Below, in pieces: positions 25,381 to 34,667 of a stretch of DNA of 64,000 nt. The notes below the pieces were generated by a model. It did not search any database and was not told the DNA's origin. It saw only the letters and a program-made list of their open reading frames with translations. Location of the stretch: contig CAVSSX010000007.1 of NCBI GenBank assembly GCA_963730735.1, positions 1,426,001-1,490,000 on the forward strand. The letters are read 5' to 3'. Position 1 is the stretch's first letter; each line of letters begins with the position of its first letter. Made by a program: the position numbers and the translations under genes. This DNA is from CAVSSX01 sp963730735 (GTDB lineage Bacteria; Actinomycetota; Acidimicrobiia; Acidimicrobiales; RAAP-2).

Positions 25381-26040
25381 TCAGTGCTCCGAACGGCCCC
25401 CGCAGACGGACTGCTGGATGATGACGGCGGTCGTGCGCACCAGGGCGTCGTGCCCCCGCCGCTCGTAGCTCGAGCGGTGGGCCCCGATCCGCTCCAGCAT
25501 GCCGACCAGGGCGGTGGCGGCGATGGTCGGCTGGACCTCGGTGACCACGTTGCCCTCGCGCTGGTGCTCGCGGATCTTGGCGGCCAGGGCCACGTTGACC
25601 GGTCGGAGGGCCCGCAGCCGAACCTCGTAGAACCGCTGGTCGCCTTCCTCGGCGGCCAGGTTGCGCAGGCGGAGCACGGGCTGGTTCCTCTCCCAGTGGG
25701 CGAGGAACTCGTCGACGAAGGCCATGACGTTGTCGAACCCCGCCTGACCGTCCCACGACGGGGCCACGAGGCTCACGGCCGGCCGGAGGTCGTCGATCAG
25801 GTCCTCGGCCAGGGCCAGGGCGGCCTCGTCGAAGTCAGCGAAGTACCGGTAGAAGGTGGCCGACGACATGTCGGCCACCCGGGCGATGTCGGCCACCGAG
25901 ATCCTGGCCCCCGGCTTCTCGGCCAGGAGGAAGCCGAGCGCCTCGAGCAGCCGGTGCCGGGTGGCCAGTGCGCGCTTGCCGAGCTGGCGTTGTGCCGTGT
26001 CGTCGGCGCCGGCGCTGACCTTGAGGGTCGTGGTCGCCAT
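25381..26040 (-). CDS. TetR-family transcriptional regulator
   Basis: 219 residues from ATG 26040 (ATG 26097 is an alternative). The DNA-binding domain lies at about residues 25-70: RHRLLEALGFLLAEKPGARISVADIARVADMSSATFYRYFADFDEA split over helices 1-3, with the recognition helix SSATFYRYF. The ligand domain is all-helical. It is divergent from the ADP-forming acyl-CoA ligase and flanked by crotonase genes, so it likely controls this acyl-CoA catabolic region in response to an acyl-CoA (inference). No clear palindrome was found in the 149-bp divergent gap. Confidence 0.9.
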   Translation of the reverse strand: MATTTLKVSAGADDTAQRQLGKRALATRHRLLEALGFLLAEKPGARISVADIARVADMSSATFYRYFADFDEAALALAEDLIDDLRPAVSLVAPSWDGQAGFDNVMAFVDEFLAHWERNQPVLRLRNLAAEEGDQRFYEVRLRALRPVNVALAAKIREHQREGNVVTEVQPTIAATALVGMLERIGAHRSSYERRGHDALVRTTAVIIQQSVCGGRSEH

Positions 26041-26189
26041 CGTCGGAGCATAGGCAACGGCCCCGCCGCATTCTCGGGAACTGCTCGAAGTGGACATCGA
26101 GATACGGTGTTGCAGTTGCCCGCTCATTTACCCGTGGGGTGGCCGGTGTGCCGGCGTCGAGCAGGGTGGGGCGTCGACGGGGGAGAGGC

Positions 26190-28325
26190 ATGACAGGGAC
26201 ATCCGCGGCCGGCGGCGAGGGACTGTTGCGCGACGTGCCCCTCGACCGCTTCTTCCACCCCAGGGTGGTGGCGTTCGTGGGGGCGTCGGCGACCAAGGGG
26301 AGCTCGACCCGGCTCTTGTACTACACGGTCAAGCGCAAGGTCGAGGCCGAGGGCGGGGTGGTCCACCCGGTGAATCCCGGTCGAGACGAGATCGACGGGG
26401 TCCGGTGCTACCACTCGATCCACGAGATCGAGGGTCCGATCGACCTGGCGGTGATCGCCGCCGGGGACCCGGTGGACATCCTGGAGGACGTGGTGGTCAA
26501 GCGGCCGACCTTCGCCATGATCTTCGCCGCCGGGTTCGCCGAGTCCGGCGACGAGGGCGAGGCCCTCCAGGCCCGACTGCGCGACATCGTGCGGGACAGT
26601 GGGGTGTTCCTGCTCGGGCCCAACACCACCTTGAACTCGTTCTTGCCCCTGCGGTCCGATCTCGCCGGCCAGGGCCTGGCCCTGATCAGCCACAGCGGGC
26701 ACCAGGGGCGCCACATCTGGCAGGGCCAGGACATCGGCATCCCCATGGCGTACTGGGCGCCCACCGGCAACGAGGTGGACCTGGAGTTCGCCGACTTCGT
26801 CAACTATTTCGCCCGGCAACCGTCGGTCGGGGCCATCTGCGGGTACGTCGAGGGGTTCAAGCACGGCCCCAAACTGCGCCAGGCGGCCGAGGTGGCGCTC
26901 GAGGCGGGCGTCCCCCTCGTCCTGATCAAGGTCGGGTTGAGCGAGCTGGGCCAGTCGGCGGCCATGTCCCACACGGCGCACCTCGCCGGCTCCGACGCGG
27001 TGGCCGACTCGGTGTTCGACCAGCTCGGGATCGTCCGGGTTCACGGGATCGACGAGCTGCTCTACACCTCGGCCCTCCTGGCCCGCAGTGCCCCGCCGAC
27101 GGCCAACGGGGTCTGCGTCTACGGGATCTCCGGCGGCACGCTGGCCCACCTGTCGGACCTCCTGGTGGCCCACGGGGTGCCGGTCCCCCCGCTGACCGAC
27201 GCCACCCAGGAGGCCTTGCGCCAGTGGATCCCGGGGTACCTACGGGTCTCCAACCCGGTGGACAGCGGGGGAGCGCCGAGCGGTGACTGGCGGGGCAAGG
27301 AGATCCTGAAGGCCCTGATCGCCGACCCGAACGTCGGCGTCGTGGTCTGCCCCTTCGTGGCCAACGCCTACCAGCTCTCCGACGCCATCGTGGCCGACGT
27401 GGTCGAGCTGGCCGCCACCACCGACAAGCCGTTGTGCCTGGTCTGGGGATCGCCGGCCGCCGAGGAGCCGGCCTACCGCGAGATTCTGGCGACGTCGTCG
27501 GTCATCACCTTCCGCACGTTCGGCCAGTGCGTCACGGCCCTCAAGGGCTACCTCGGCTACCACGAGGCCCGGGCCCGGCTCCTGGCCGAGCCGGCGGTCG
27601 AGCCGACGGCACACCTCCCGGCCGACCTGCCGGCCGACCGGACGCTGACCGAGGCGGCCGCCAAGGACCTGTTGTCGACCTACGGCATCCCGGTGACGGC
27701 CGAACGGGTGGTCCGGTCGGCCGAGGCGGCGGCGACGGCGGCCGACGAGCTCGGTTACCCGGTGGTGGCCAAGATCCACTCGGCCGACATCGCCCACAAA
27801 TCCGATCTCGGCCTGGTGCGCCTGGGCCTGGCCACGCGCCAGGCGGTGGTCACCGCCTACGGCGAACTGACCGCCCGGGCGGCCGAGGTGGCGCACGAGG
27901 CCGACATCGACGGTGTGCTGATCGCCGGCGAGGTCGTCGGCGGGGTGGAGACCGTCCTCGGGCTGACGCACGACGAGGTCTTCGGCCCGGTCGTGATGTT
28001 CGGGCTCGGTGGGATCTTCACCGAGGTCCTGGCGGACGTGGCGTTCCGCATGCCGCCGTTCGGACCGGGGGAGGCTCGCCGCATGATCGACGGCATCCGG
28101 GGACGAGCCCTCCTCGACGGCGTCCGTGGCCAGCCCCCGGTCGATCGCGACGCCCTGGTCGAGGCGATCATGGCGGTGCAGCGGCTGTCGCTCGACCATG
28201 CCGAGGAGATCGCCGAACTCGACGTGAACCCGCTGGTGGCCCGACCCGAGGGTGTCGTGGCCCTCGACGCCCTGGTCCGGACCATGCCCGATCGGGCCGC
28301 CGGTGCCGATCGAACCGCCGACTGA
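26190..28325 (+). CDS. ADP-forming acyl-CoA ligase (acetate-CoA ligase family, fused subunits)
   Basis: 711 residues from ATG 26190 (GGGAG site). Order: CoA-binding Rossmann domain (about 20-120, VVAFVGASATKGS), two succinyl-CoA-ligase-like domains (LLGPNTT; SHSGHQG in place of the usual SQSG; MSHTAHLAGSDAV with the presumed phosphohistidine), then a C-terminal ATP-grasp domain (about 490-700, LLSTYGIPVTAERV, YPVVAKIHSADIAHKSDLG, FGPVVMFGLGGIFTE). The fused alpha-beta layout makes or consumes acyl-CoA with ADP/ATP and phosphate. In this context it probably activates, or recovers energy from, the pathway's acid. It is divergent from the TetR gene. Confidence 0.92.
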   Translation: MTGTSAAGGEGLLRDVPLDRFFHPRVVAFVGASATKGSSTRLLYYTVKRKVEAEGGVVHPVNPGRDEIDGVRCYHSIHEIEGPIDLAVIAAGDPVDILEDVVVKRPTFAMIFAAGFAESGDEGEALQARLRDIVRDSGVFLLGPNTTLNSFLPLRSDLAGQGLALISHSGHQGRHIWQGQDIGIPMAYWAPTGNEVDLEFADFVNYFARQPSVGAICGYVEGFKHGPKLRQAAEVALEAGVPLVLIKVGLSELGQSAAMSHTAHLAGSDAVADSVFDQLGIVRVHGIDELLYTSALLARSAPPTANGVCVYGISGGTLAHLSDLLVAHGVPVPPLTDATQEALRQWIPGYLRVSNPVDSGGAPSGDWRGKEILKALIADPNVGVVVCPFVANAYQLSDAIVADVVELAATTDKPLCLVWGSPAAEEPAYREILATSSVITFRTFGQCVTALKGYLGYHEARARLLAEPAVEPTAHLPADLPADRTLTEAAAKDLLSTYGIPVTAERVVRSAEAAATAADELGYPVVAKIHSADIAHKSDLGLVRLGLATRQAVVTAYGELTARAAEVAHEADIDGVLIAGEVVGGVETVLGLTHDEVFGPVVMFGLGGIFTEVLADVAFRMPPFGPGEARRMIDGIRGRALLDGVRGQPPVDRDALVEAIMAVQRLSLDHAEEIAELDVNPLVARPEGVVALDALVRTMPDRAAGADRTAD

Positions 28326-28400
28326 GGCGGTCTGAGCGGGCGAAGGGCCGGTGTTATACCCTCTATCGCAGTCGTCGATTTTGGGGGAATAGGGGGAGAC

Positions 28401-29347
28401 GTGGCTGCGAAGCCGAGCGCCGTCGCGGAACAGACGCCCGAGGAGATGGTCCTCTACGACGTCATCGACCCTCACGTCGTCCGCATCACCTTGAACCGGC
28501 CGCACCGGCGCAACGCCATGCTCACGCCCGACATGAACGTCGAGCTGATCCGCAAGATCCGTATGGCCGAGGACGACGACGACGTGAAGGTCATCGTCCT
28601 GGCCGGGGCGGGGGAGGACTTCTGCTCCGGCGAGGACATCGCCCGGGTCCCCCTCGAGACGTTCGGGCCCAAGCCGGCGGCCGCCGGCGAACCTTCGTCG
28701 GCTGCGGCGACGGCCGAGCCCCCCCGACGAAAGCGCTGCCCCAGTCGCCCCGTATCCACGGGATCCAGGCCCTCCAGGACATGAGCTGGGCCCTGCTCAA
28801 GTGCGACAAGACCGTGATCGCCTCGGTCCAGGGCGGAGCCCTCGGTCTCGGCTTCAACCTGGCCCTGTGCTGCGACATGATCGTGGCCAGCGACGACGCC
28901 ACCTTCGCCCGACGACAGACCCGCATCGGCTTCGCCGGCTTCGACATGCTGCTGCCGGTCGTCCTGCTCAAGCTGGGCATCAACCGGGGCTACGAGGTGA
29001 TCTTGACCGGTCGGCTCGTGACGGCGGCCGAGCTCGAGCGCTGGGGCGTGGTCAACGCCATCAGCACGCGTGAGGGTCTGGCCGAGGAGACCCTCCGCTA
29101 CGCCCGGGCCGTCGCCCTCCACTCGACCGACGGCCTGATGATCGGCCGCCAGGCCAAGAAGTTCTTCTGGGACATGATGGGCATCTCGCAGTGGAACGAC
29201 TTCGTCAACATCGGCCATCCGCTGTTCACCAACCTGGTGTGGCGGGAGGACGAGGCGAACCTTCTGAAGGAGCGGGCCCACTCGTCGAGCTCCAGCGAGG
29301 CGCTCCGCCGGGTCTACCAACGCTGGGAGGACCTGGGCTTTGACTGA
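28401..29347 (+). CDS. Crotonase-family protein, one frameshift in a C7 run near 28720
   Basis: GTG 28401 with GGGGGAG upstream starts MAAKPSAVAEQTPEEMVLYDVID, then RITLNRPHRRNAMLTPDMN. Near 28720 the run CCCCCCC needs one more C to continue as TKALPQSPRIHGIQALQDM, after which the frame is open to 29347 (~315 residues). It is a close paralogue of the crotonase at 24422, sharing TVIASVQG, the QTRIGF(A/G)GFDMLLPVVLLKLG block and the FWDMMG C-terminus. The glutamate positions are Asn (codon 28856) and Gln (codon 28916). The two copies flank the TetR/ligase pair. Confidence 0.85.
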
Positions 29348-29378
29348 CCCGGCCGCCCGTCGACCGGCTGCGCACCGG

Positions 29379-29420
29379 TCGATGCCCGCATCGCCCCGGT
29401 GCCCGACGACCGGGCATCGA
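29379..29420 (+). promoter_or_regulatory. Pair of mutually exclusive hairpins between two crotonase genes
   Basis: TCGATGCCCG (29379-29388) pairs perfectly with CGGGCATCGA (29411-29420). The same right arm also pairs with TGCCCG at 29400-29405 in a short 5-base-loop hairpin. It lies between the stop at 29347 and the next ATG at 29455. It may be a terminator or an attenuator; no leader peptide was seen. Confidence 0.45.
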
Positions 29421-29454
29421 TCCTCACCCGATCACCGACAGAGAAGGAATCGAC

Positions 29455-30273
29455 ATGTCGTCATATGAGACCCTCATCGTCGAACGGCGAGGCCACGTCG
29501 GCTGGTTGATCTTCAACCGGCCGGACGCCCTCAACGCTCACAGCCTGACGATGCTCGAAGAGATACCGAGAGCGTGGGAGGAGTTGTCCAACGACGACGA
29601 CGTCCGGGTGATCGTCAACACCGGCCGGGGCCGGGGCTTCTGCACCGGCGCCGACGTCCGTGAGATCGCCGCCGCCGGAGGGATGGGCCAACGCATGGCC
29701 AAGCTCGACGAGAAGACGCCGGGACGCCGGCGGGGGCTCGGGGCGCGGGCCAACGACGTCTGGAAGCCGGTCATCACCGCCGTCAACGGCGTCTGCGCCG
29801 GAGGCGGCCTGCACTTCGTGGCCGACGCCGACATCGTGCTCGCCTCGACCAACGCCACCTTCGTGGACACCCACGTGTCGGTCGGGCAGGTGGCGGCCCT
29901 CGAGCCCATCGGCCTGGTCGGGCGTCTGCCGTTCTCGGCCATCATGCGTATGGCCCTGGTCGGTCGTCACGAGCGGTTGAGCGCCCAGCGGGCGTTCGAG
30001 CTGGGCATGGTCGACGAACTGGTCGATCCGCCCGAGGAGCTCGAGGCGGCGGCCCAGCGCCTGGCCGAGACCATCGCCAAGAACTCGCCATCGGCGCTGA
30101 TGACCACCAAGCGGGCCATCTGGAACGCCCTGGAGACCGGGCGGGAAGCGGCCCTGGCCGAGGGCATGGAGTACGTGAAGGGCTTCTGGAACCATCCCGA
30201 CAACCTCGAGGGCCCCTCGGCCTTCTCCGAGAAGCGGGAGCCCAGTTGGGCACCGCCGAGCCGGACCTTCTGA
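29455..30273 (+). CDS. Crotonase-family (enoyl-CoA hydratase/isomerase) protein
   Basis: 272 residues from ATG 29455 with AGAAGGA upstream. Oxyanion strands: GRGFCTGADVREI and GVCAGGGLHFVADADIVLAS. His120 and His140 occupy the two glutamate positions, so it is unlikely to be a classical hydratase. The C-terminal helix (KNSPSALMTTKRAIWNALE) is normal. Its stop is seven bases from the acyl-CoA synthetase start, so the two are almost certainly cotranscribed. Confidence 0.9.
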   Translation: MSSYETLIVERRGHVGWLIFNRPDALNAHSLTMLEEIPRAWEELSNDDDVRVIVNTGRGRGFCTGADVREIAAAGGMGQRMAKLDEKTPGRRRGLGARANDVWKPVITAVNGVCAGGGLHFVADADIVLASTNATFVDTHVSVGQVAALEPIGLVGRLPFSAIMRMALVGRHERLSAQRAFELGMVDELVDPPEELEAAAQRLAETIAKNSPSALMTTKRAIWNALETGREAALAEGMEYVKGFWNHPDNLEGPSAFSEKREPSWAPPSRTF

Positions 30274-30280
30274 ACCGTCC

Positions 30281-31945
30281 GTGACCACCCCCGACGCCGG
30301 CCTGTCGGTCGAGGTGGGGCCGCCCCTGGCGGCTGACCAGCAACTCGGTGGTGACGGGACCTTCGGCGGCATTCTCCTCGACCTGGCCGAGCGGTTCGGG
30401 GCCCGGACGGCCTTGGTGACGACGGCCGGGCGGTGGACCTACGGCGAGCTGGCCGACTGCGCCATGACGGTGGCCCGGGTCTCCTGGCCACCGGAGTGCA
30501 ACCCGCTGACCGGGTCGGCGTGCTGCTGCCGAACGGCCTCGAATGGATAGCGGCCACCTTCGGCATCGCGCTCCTCGGCGCCGTGCCGGCGCCCCTGTCG
30601 GCACTGTCGGCGCGGCCCGAACAGGAAGCGGCGTTCGGGCTCGTCGGGGCCAAGGTGATCCTCACGACGGCGGAGGCGGGCGGGCGGGCGTTGGCCGGTC
30701 CGCTCCTCGACGCCCACCCCCATCTGGCCGGTGGTGATCGACCGACCGCCGACAGCCTGCCCGAACTGGAGCGGCTGGTCTGCGCCGGGGCCGCGCCCGC
30801 CGGCGTCGAGACCTGGGACCAACTCCTGGCGGCCGGTGCCGCCGCCTCGCCGGACGACGTCACCCGTTCGCGCCGGTCGGCCGGTGTCGACGGTGAGGCC
30901 ATCATCCTGTTCACCTCGGGCACGTCGGGCGTCCCCAAGGCGGTCGTCCACGGCCACCTGGCGCCGCGGGTCCAACCCCTGGCGTGGGCCCGGATGCAGA
31001 TGATCCGACCGGACGAACGGATCTTCAGCTCGTATCCCTTCTGCTGGTCCTCGGGACTGGCCCGCTCCCTGCTGGCGTGCCTCAGTCAGGGCGCACCGCC
31101 TGGTGACGATCGACCACTTCCAGCCGGGCGTGGTCCTCGAGCTGCTCGAATCCGAACGGGTCACCATGGCGGTGACCCCGCCGGCCGGCCATCTGGACCT
31201 CCGCTCGACCACCCACCCGGACTTCGCCTCCCGCGACCTGTCGTCGCTCGTCCGGCCGCCAACAGGACCCTGGCCGAGCCACTGGGCCTCGCCAACTGGC
31301 GGTCGACCGGCTACGGACTGACCGAGACCTGCACCCTGGTCTCGGCCTCCCCGGCCGATCATTCGGAAGGGGAGCCGCCGGGCAGCGTCGGCCGGGTGCT
31401 GCCCGGGTGGACCCTCAAGGTGACCGACCCCGACAGTGGGGCGACCGTGCGGCGGGGGACGGTCGGTCAGTTTCGGATGCGCGGCCCGGCCGTCATGGCG
31501 CGGCGACCAGCACCGCCCCGGGGTGTCGTTCTACGATGACGGCTTCTTCATCGCCCCCGACCTCGGTTGGATCGACGACGACGGGTGGGTGTGGTTCTCC
31601 AGTCGGATCGACGACGTCGTCCGCAGTGCCGGCGTTAACGCTTCCACCACCGAGCTCGAGGGCGAGCTCTCGGGCGGACCCTCGGGTGCGCTTGGCCGTG
31701 GTCGTGGGCCTGCCCCACCCGACGCTCGGTCAGGCCCTGGTGGCCTGCATCGTGAAAGAGGACGAGGCGCTCACCGCTGAGGACGTGACGGCCTGGCTCA
31801 AGCCCCGGGTGGCGTCCTACAAGATCCCCCGGGCCGTGCTGTTCTTCGACGACGACGACATCTCCTACACCATGTCCCAGAAGGTGCAGCTGGCCGACCT
31901 CCGGAGAAGGCGGCCCGCCAGGCGGAGGAACTCGGCCTCTGGTGA
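30281..31945 (+). pseudogene. AMP-forming acyl-CoA synthetase, about six frameshifts
   Basis: GTG 30281 follows the crotonase by seven bases. The ordered homologous pieces in three frames are: the start (FGGILLDLAERFGARTALVT), VGVLLPNGLEWIAATFG, the P-loop-like A3 motif IILFTSGTSGVPKAVVHGH, FSSYPFCWSSGLARSLLACL, GYGLTETCTLVS (A5), DDGFFIAPDLGWIDDDGWVWFSSR (A7, with GW in place of the usual GD), RIDDVVRSAGVNAS (A8; usual Gly replaced) and the A10 lysine region KPRVASYKIPRAV. The C-terminus EKAARQAEELGLW ends at 31945. Shifts lie near 30480, 31095, 31255, 31500, 31680 and 31905. It would activate a carboxylic acid to acyl-CoA for the neighbouring enzymes. Confidence 0.8.
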
Positions 31946-31996
31946 CCGTTGGTCGTCGTGGGCGACACCAGGTCGGGTTGACCTACCGGTCGTCGG

Positions 31997-32806
31997 TCAC
32001 GCTGACCTGTGTCGCAGCAGCAGCAGGGCCCCGAGGCGTTGTCGGACGCCGGCCAGGCCCTCTCTGATCCCGGCGAAACCCACGTTCCAGGGGTCCTGCG
32101 GACGCTTCGGGCGTCGCACCCGGGTCTCGGGCCGGTCGTCGGGTGCGGCGGCGACGGTGAAGTAGTCCGAGACCAGCGACAGCCGGGCTCGGCCGGGTGG
32201 GCACCGGACGGGGTCGGGAATGCCGTGGATGGCCGCCGGCGTCGTCCCGAAGATCACCGTCCGTCCGGCGATCGGCTCGATCCGTCGCTCGCAGGTCGAG
32301 GCGTCCGAACGCCACAGCTCGAGCTCGCCGCCGTAGTCGGCCGACCACTGCGAGTTCAGGTAGACGATCACCGTCAGCCGGTGGAACAGGCCGGTGACCG
32401 GGTGCCGGCGGAAGTCCCGGTGGACGGACTGGAACGCCCCCGGAGGATTGACGTGCAGGCCGGTCCAGTAGTGCGTCGGGTCGGCCACCAGGTCGGGGAT
32501 CCCGGTGAGGTCTTCGAGGAACGTGACGAACTCGGGGCTGCCGAACGCGTCGAGGATGGCCCTCGCCGCCGGGCCGCTCGGCTCGGGTGACTCCGCCTTC
32601 GCCTCCCGATGCGAGTGGGCCACCTTCAGCTCGAGCCCGGGCTCGAGCTCCTGCCGCTCGGCGTCGGCGATGAGGGTCGGGTCGACGAGGTCCTCGAGCA
32701 CGACGTGCGGCCAGGGCGAGGCCGTCCGGTAGCTCTGGCGATGCCGGGCTGCCAGCTGGTCGAGGTCGGTCAGGACCGGGACGTCCGTGGGGGGTGTCGC
32801 CTCCAT
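31997..32806 (-). CDS. 2-oxoglutarate/Fe(II)-dependent oxygenase
   Basis: 269 residues from ATG 32806 (the frame also offers GTG 32809). Jelly-roll prolyl-hydroxylase-like fold: iron ligands HxD in SVHRDFRRHP, the distal His in AAIHGIPDPVRCP, and the 2OG-binding Arg in RARLSLVSDYF. The N-terminal part (WPHVVLEDLVDPTLIADAE) is typical of this family, whose members hydroxylate small molecules or protein prolines. The C-terminal tail is Arg-rich. There is no obvious partner gene; it converges with the broken acyl-CoA synthetase. Confidence 0.87.
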   Translation of the reverse strand: MEATPPTDVPVLTDLDQLAARHRQSYRTASPWPHVVLEDLVDPTLIADAERQELEPGLELKVAHSHREAKAESPEPSGPAARAILDAFGSPEFVTFLEDLTGIPDLVADPTHYWTGLHVNPPGAFQSVHRDFRRHPVTGLFHRLTVIVYLNSQWSADYGGELELWRSDASTCERRIEPIAGRTVIFGTTPAAIHGIPDPVRCPPGRARLSLVSDYFTVAAAPDDRPETRVRRPKRPQDPWNVGFAGIREGLAGVRQRLGALLLLRHRSA

Positions 32807-33133
32807 CACGATGCACGGTGGCGGTCGGGCGTTCTCGACCTCGTCATCCGCTCACCCCCCGTCCACCGTCCCTCGGTCGCGTTCGACCCGGGACGCGTTC
32901 CGGCCCGGTCAGGCGGTCGTGCTCCGACATGGCGATCGAGATCTCCGGGTGCACGGAATTCTACAGAATCGACGCCACACCTACCCGGTGCCGGGTCGCC
33001 GCACGTCCGCGTGCCCGACGAGACCCCGCCGGGCGAGGGGCGATGCCCGGAACGACCTCACCACCATCAGGCCGGTCGTCGGCGTCGAGCTCGGGTGGAC
33101 CGGTCGTCGGTTCGGAGCCGCCCGCCTCGCCGC
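32807..33133. other. Intergenic region, no gene seen
   Basis: About 330 bases between the oxygenase start and the exporter stop, both on the minus strand. The oxygenase promoter must lie here. Open frames are GC shadows and nothing in either strand resembles a protein. No strong palindrome was noticed. Confidence 0.4.
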
Positions 33134-34601
33134 TCAGAGCTGGGGCTCGCGGGCGTGCATCGGCAGCTTGAACACGAGCAGGAAGGTGGCGGCCAGCGGC
33201 ACCAGGCAGGCCCAGGCCGTGATGGCCAGCGCATGCGTCGGGAGATGCCCGTCGAACGCCGAGAAGAAGATCGTTCCCAGCGCGGCGACGCCGAGTGCAC
33301 TGGAGAGCTGCTGGACGGCCTCGAGCACGCCGGAGGCGGAGCCGACTTCGTCCATGCCCACTCCGGCCAGGATGAAGTCGAACAGCTGGCCGATGCTCGG
33401 CGCCGGCACCGAGGCCGATCAGGAACAGCCCGGGGGCGAGGTCCCAGGTCGAGGCCGTCTGGGCGCCGGTCACGGTCAGGGCCAGCACGACCGTGCCGGC
33501 GGCGACGATCGCGACGCCGAGGTGGAGCAGGTGGCGGCCGAGCCGTCCGACGAGCGCGAACCCGGCGCCCATCCCGGCGATCATCCCGACGACCATCGCC
33601 ATCAGGGTCAGCCCGGCGTGGATCGGTGAGAAGTGCTCGCCGAGCTGGGCGAACAGCGAGACGCAGAGCACCAGGCCGCCGAACGCGCCGAAGAAGGCGA
33701 GCGCGACGAGGATGCCGCTCGTGTAGGTGCGGTTGGCCAGCAGTCCGGGCTCGATCAGCGGATCGCCGTGGCGGCGGCGCTCCCACAGCACGAACGCGCC
33801 GAGCAGCGCCGCTCCGGCAGCCAGCGAGACGAAGGTCCAGGCCGGCCACCCGTCGGCGCGGCCCTGGATCAGCGGGTAGATGATGGCGGTCAGCGCCACG
33901 CCGATCAGCACCATCCCGCCGGTGTCGAGGCGGATCCCCGGATGGGCGACGGTCCGGGGCAGCACCCGGACCGCCCCGGCGAAGGCGGCGATGCCGATCG
34001 GCACGTTGATCAGGAACACCAGCCGCCACCCGATCCCCCACAGATTGGCCTCCACCAGCGCACCGGCCAGGATCGGCGCGGCGAGGATCGAGAGGCCCAT
34101 CATCGGCCCGAAGGCGCCGAACACCTTGGTCATCTCGTCCTCGTCGAAGACCTCTTTGAGCATCCCGAACCCCTGGGGGATCATCAGCGCCCCGAACGAG
34201 CCCTGCAGCACCCGGAAGACGATCAGCACCTCCATCGACGGCGCGCAGCGGCGCAGGCCGCGGACATCACGGTGAAGCCGGCGGAGCCGATCAGGAAGAG
34301 CCGGCGGCGGCCGAACATGTCGCCCAGACGGGCGCCGGTGATCAGGAACACGGCGAAGGCCAGCGTGTAGCCGGCAGGCAGCCACTGCAGGGTGGAGGCG
34401 CTGCCGCCGAGCGCCAGCCCGGATCGACGGGCCGGCGATGTTGACGATCGTCGCGTCCATGAGATCCATGATGTTGGCGGCGATCACGACGGCGAACACG
34501 AACCAGCGCAGCGGGTTGCGGGCGGCCGCTGCGTGGCGGCGCCGAGGGCCTCGCGGCCATCGCCCGCCTGGACCATCGTTCCTACGTCTGGGTCGATCCA
34601 T
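33134..34601 (-). CDS. DHA2-family MFS exporter, three frameshifts
   Basis: ATG 34601 has AAGGAG five bases upstream. The transporter starts with PLRWFVFAVVIAANIMDLMDATIVNIAGPSI, then changes frame near 34410 (TLQWLPAGYTLAFAVFLITGARLGDMFGRRR) and back near 34270 (MEVLIVFRVLQGSFGALMIPQ), running to about 33410. A last shift leads to IGQLFDFILAGVGMDEVGSASGV and the stop at 33134. About 489 residues, with the 14-helix DHA2 layout. It is divergent from a TetR gene with twin operators between them, the classical arrangement of a drug-inducible exporter. Confidence 0.82.
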
Positions 34602-34612
34602 GGTGGCTCCTT

Positions 34613-34667
34613 ACTGAGTACGCCGTTCGCAGTTACTGACCGTAGCAGACTGAGTACACTGTTCGCA
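34613..34667. promoter_or_regulatory. Twin TetR-type operators between exporter and regulator
   Basis: Two 19-bp copies, ACTGAGTACGCCGTTCGCA (34613-34631) and ACTGAGTACACTGTTCGCA (34649-34667), 36 bp apart. Each contains an imperfect palindrome TGAGTACN-N-NGTTCGCA (6 of 8 arm positions match). The second copy ends on the base before the regulator's ATG. Confidence 0.75.
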
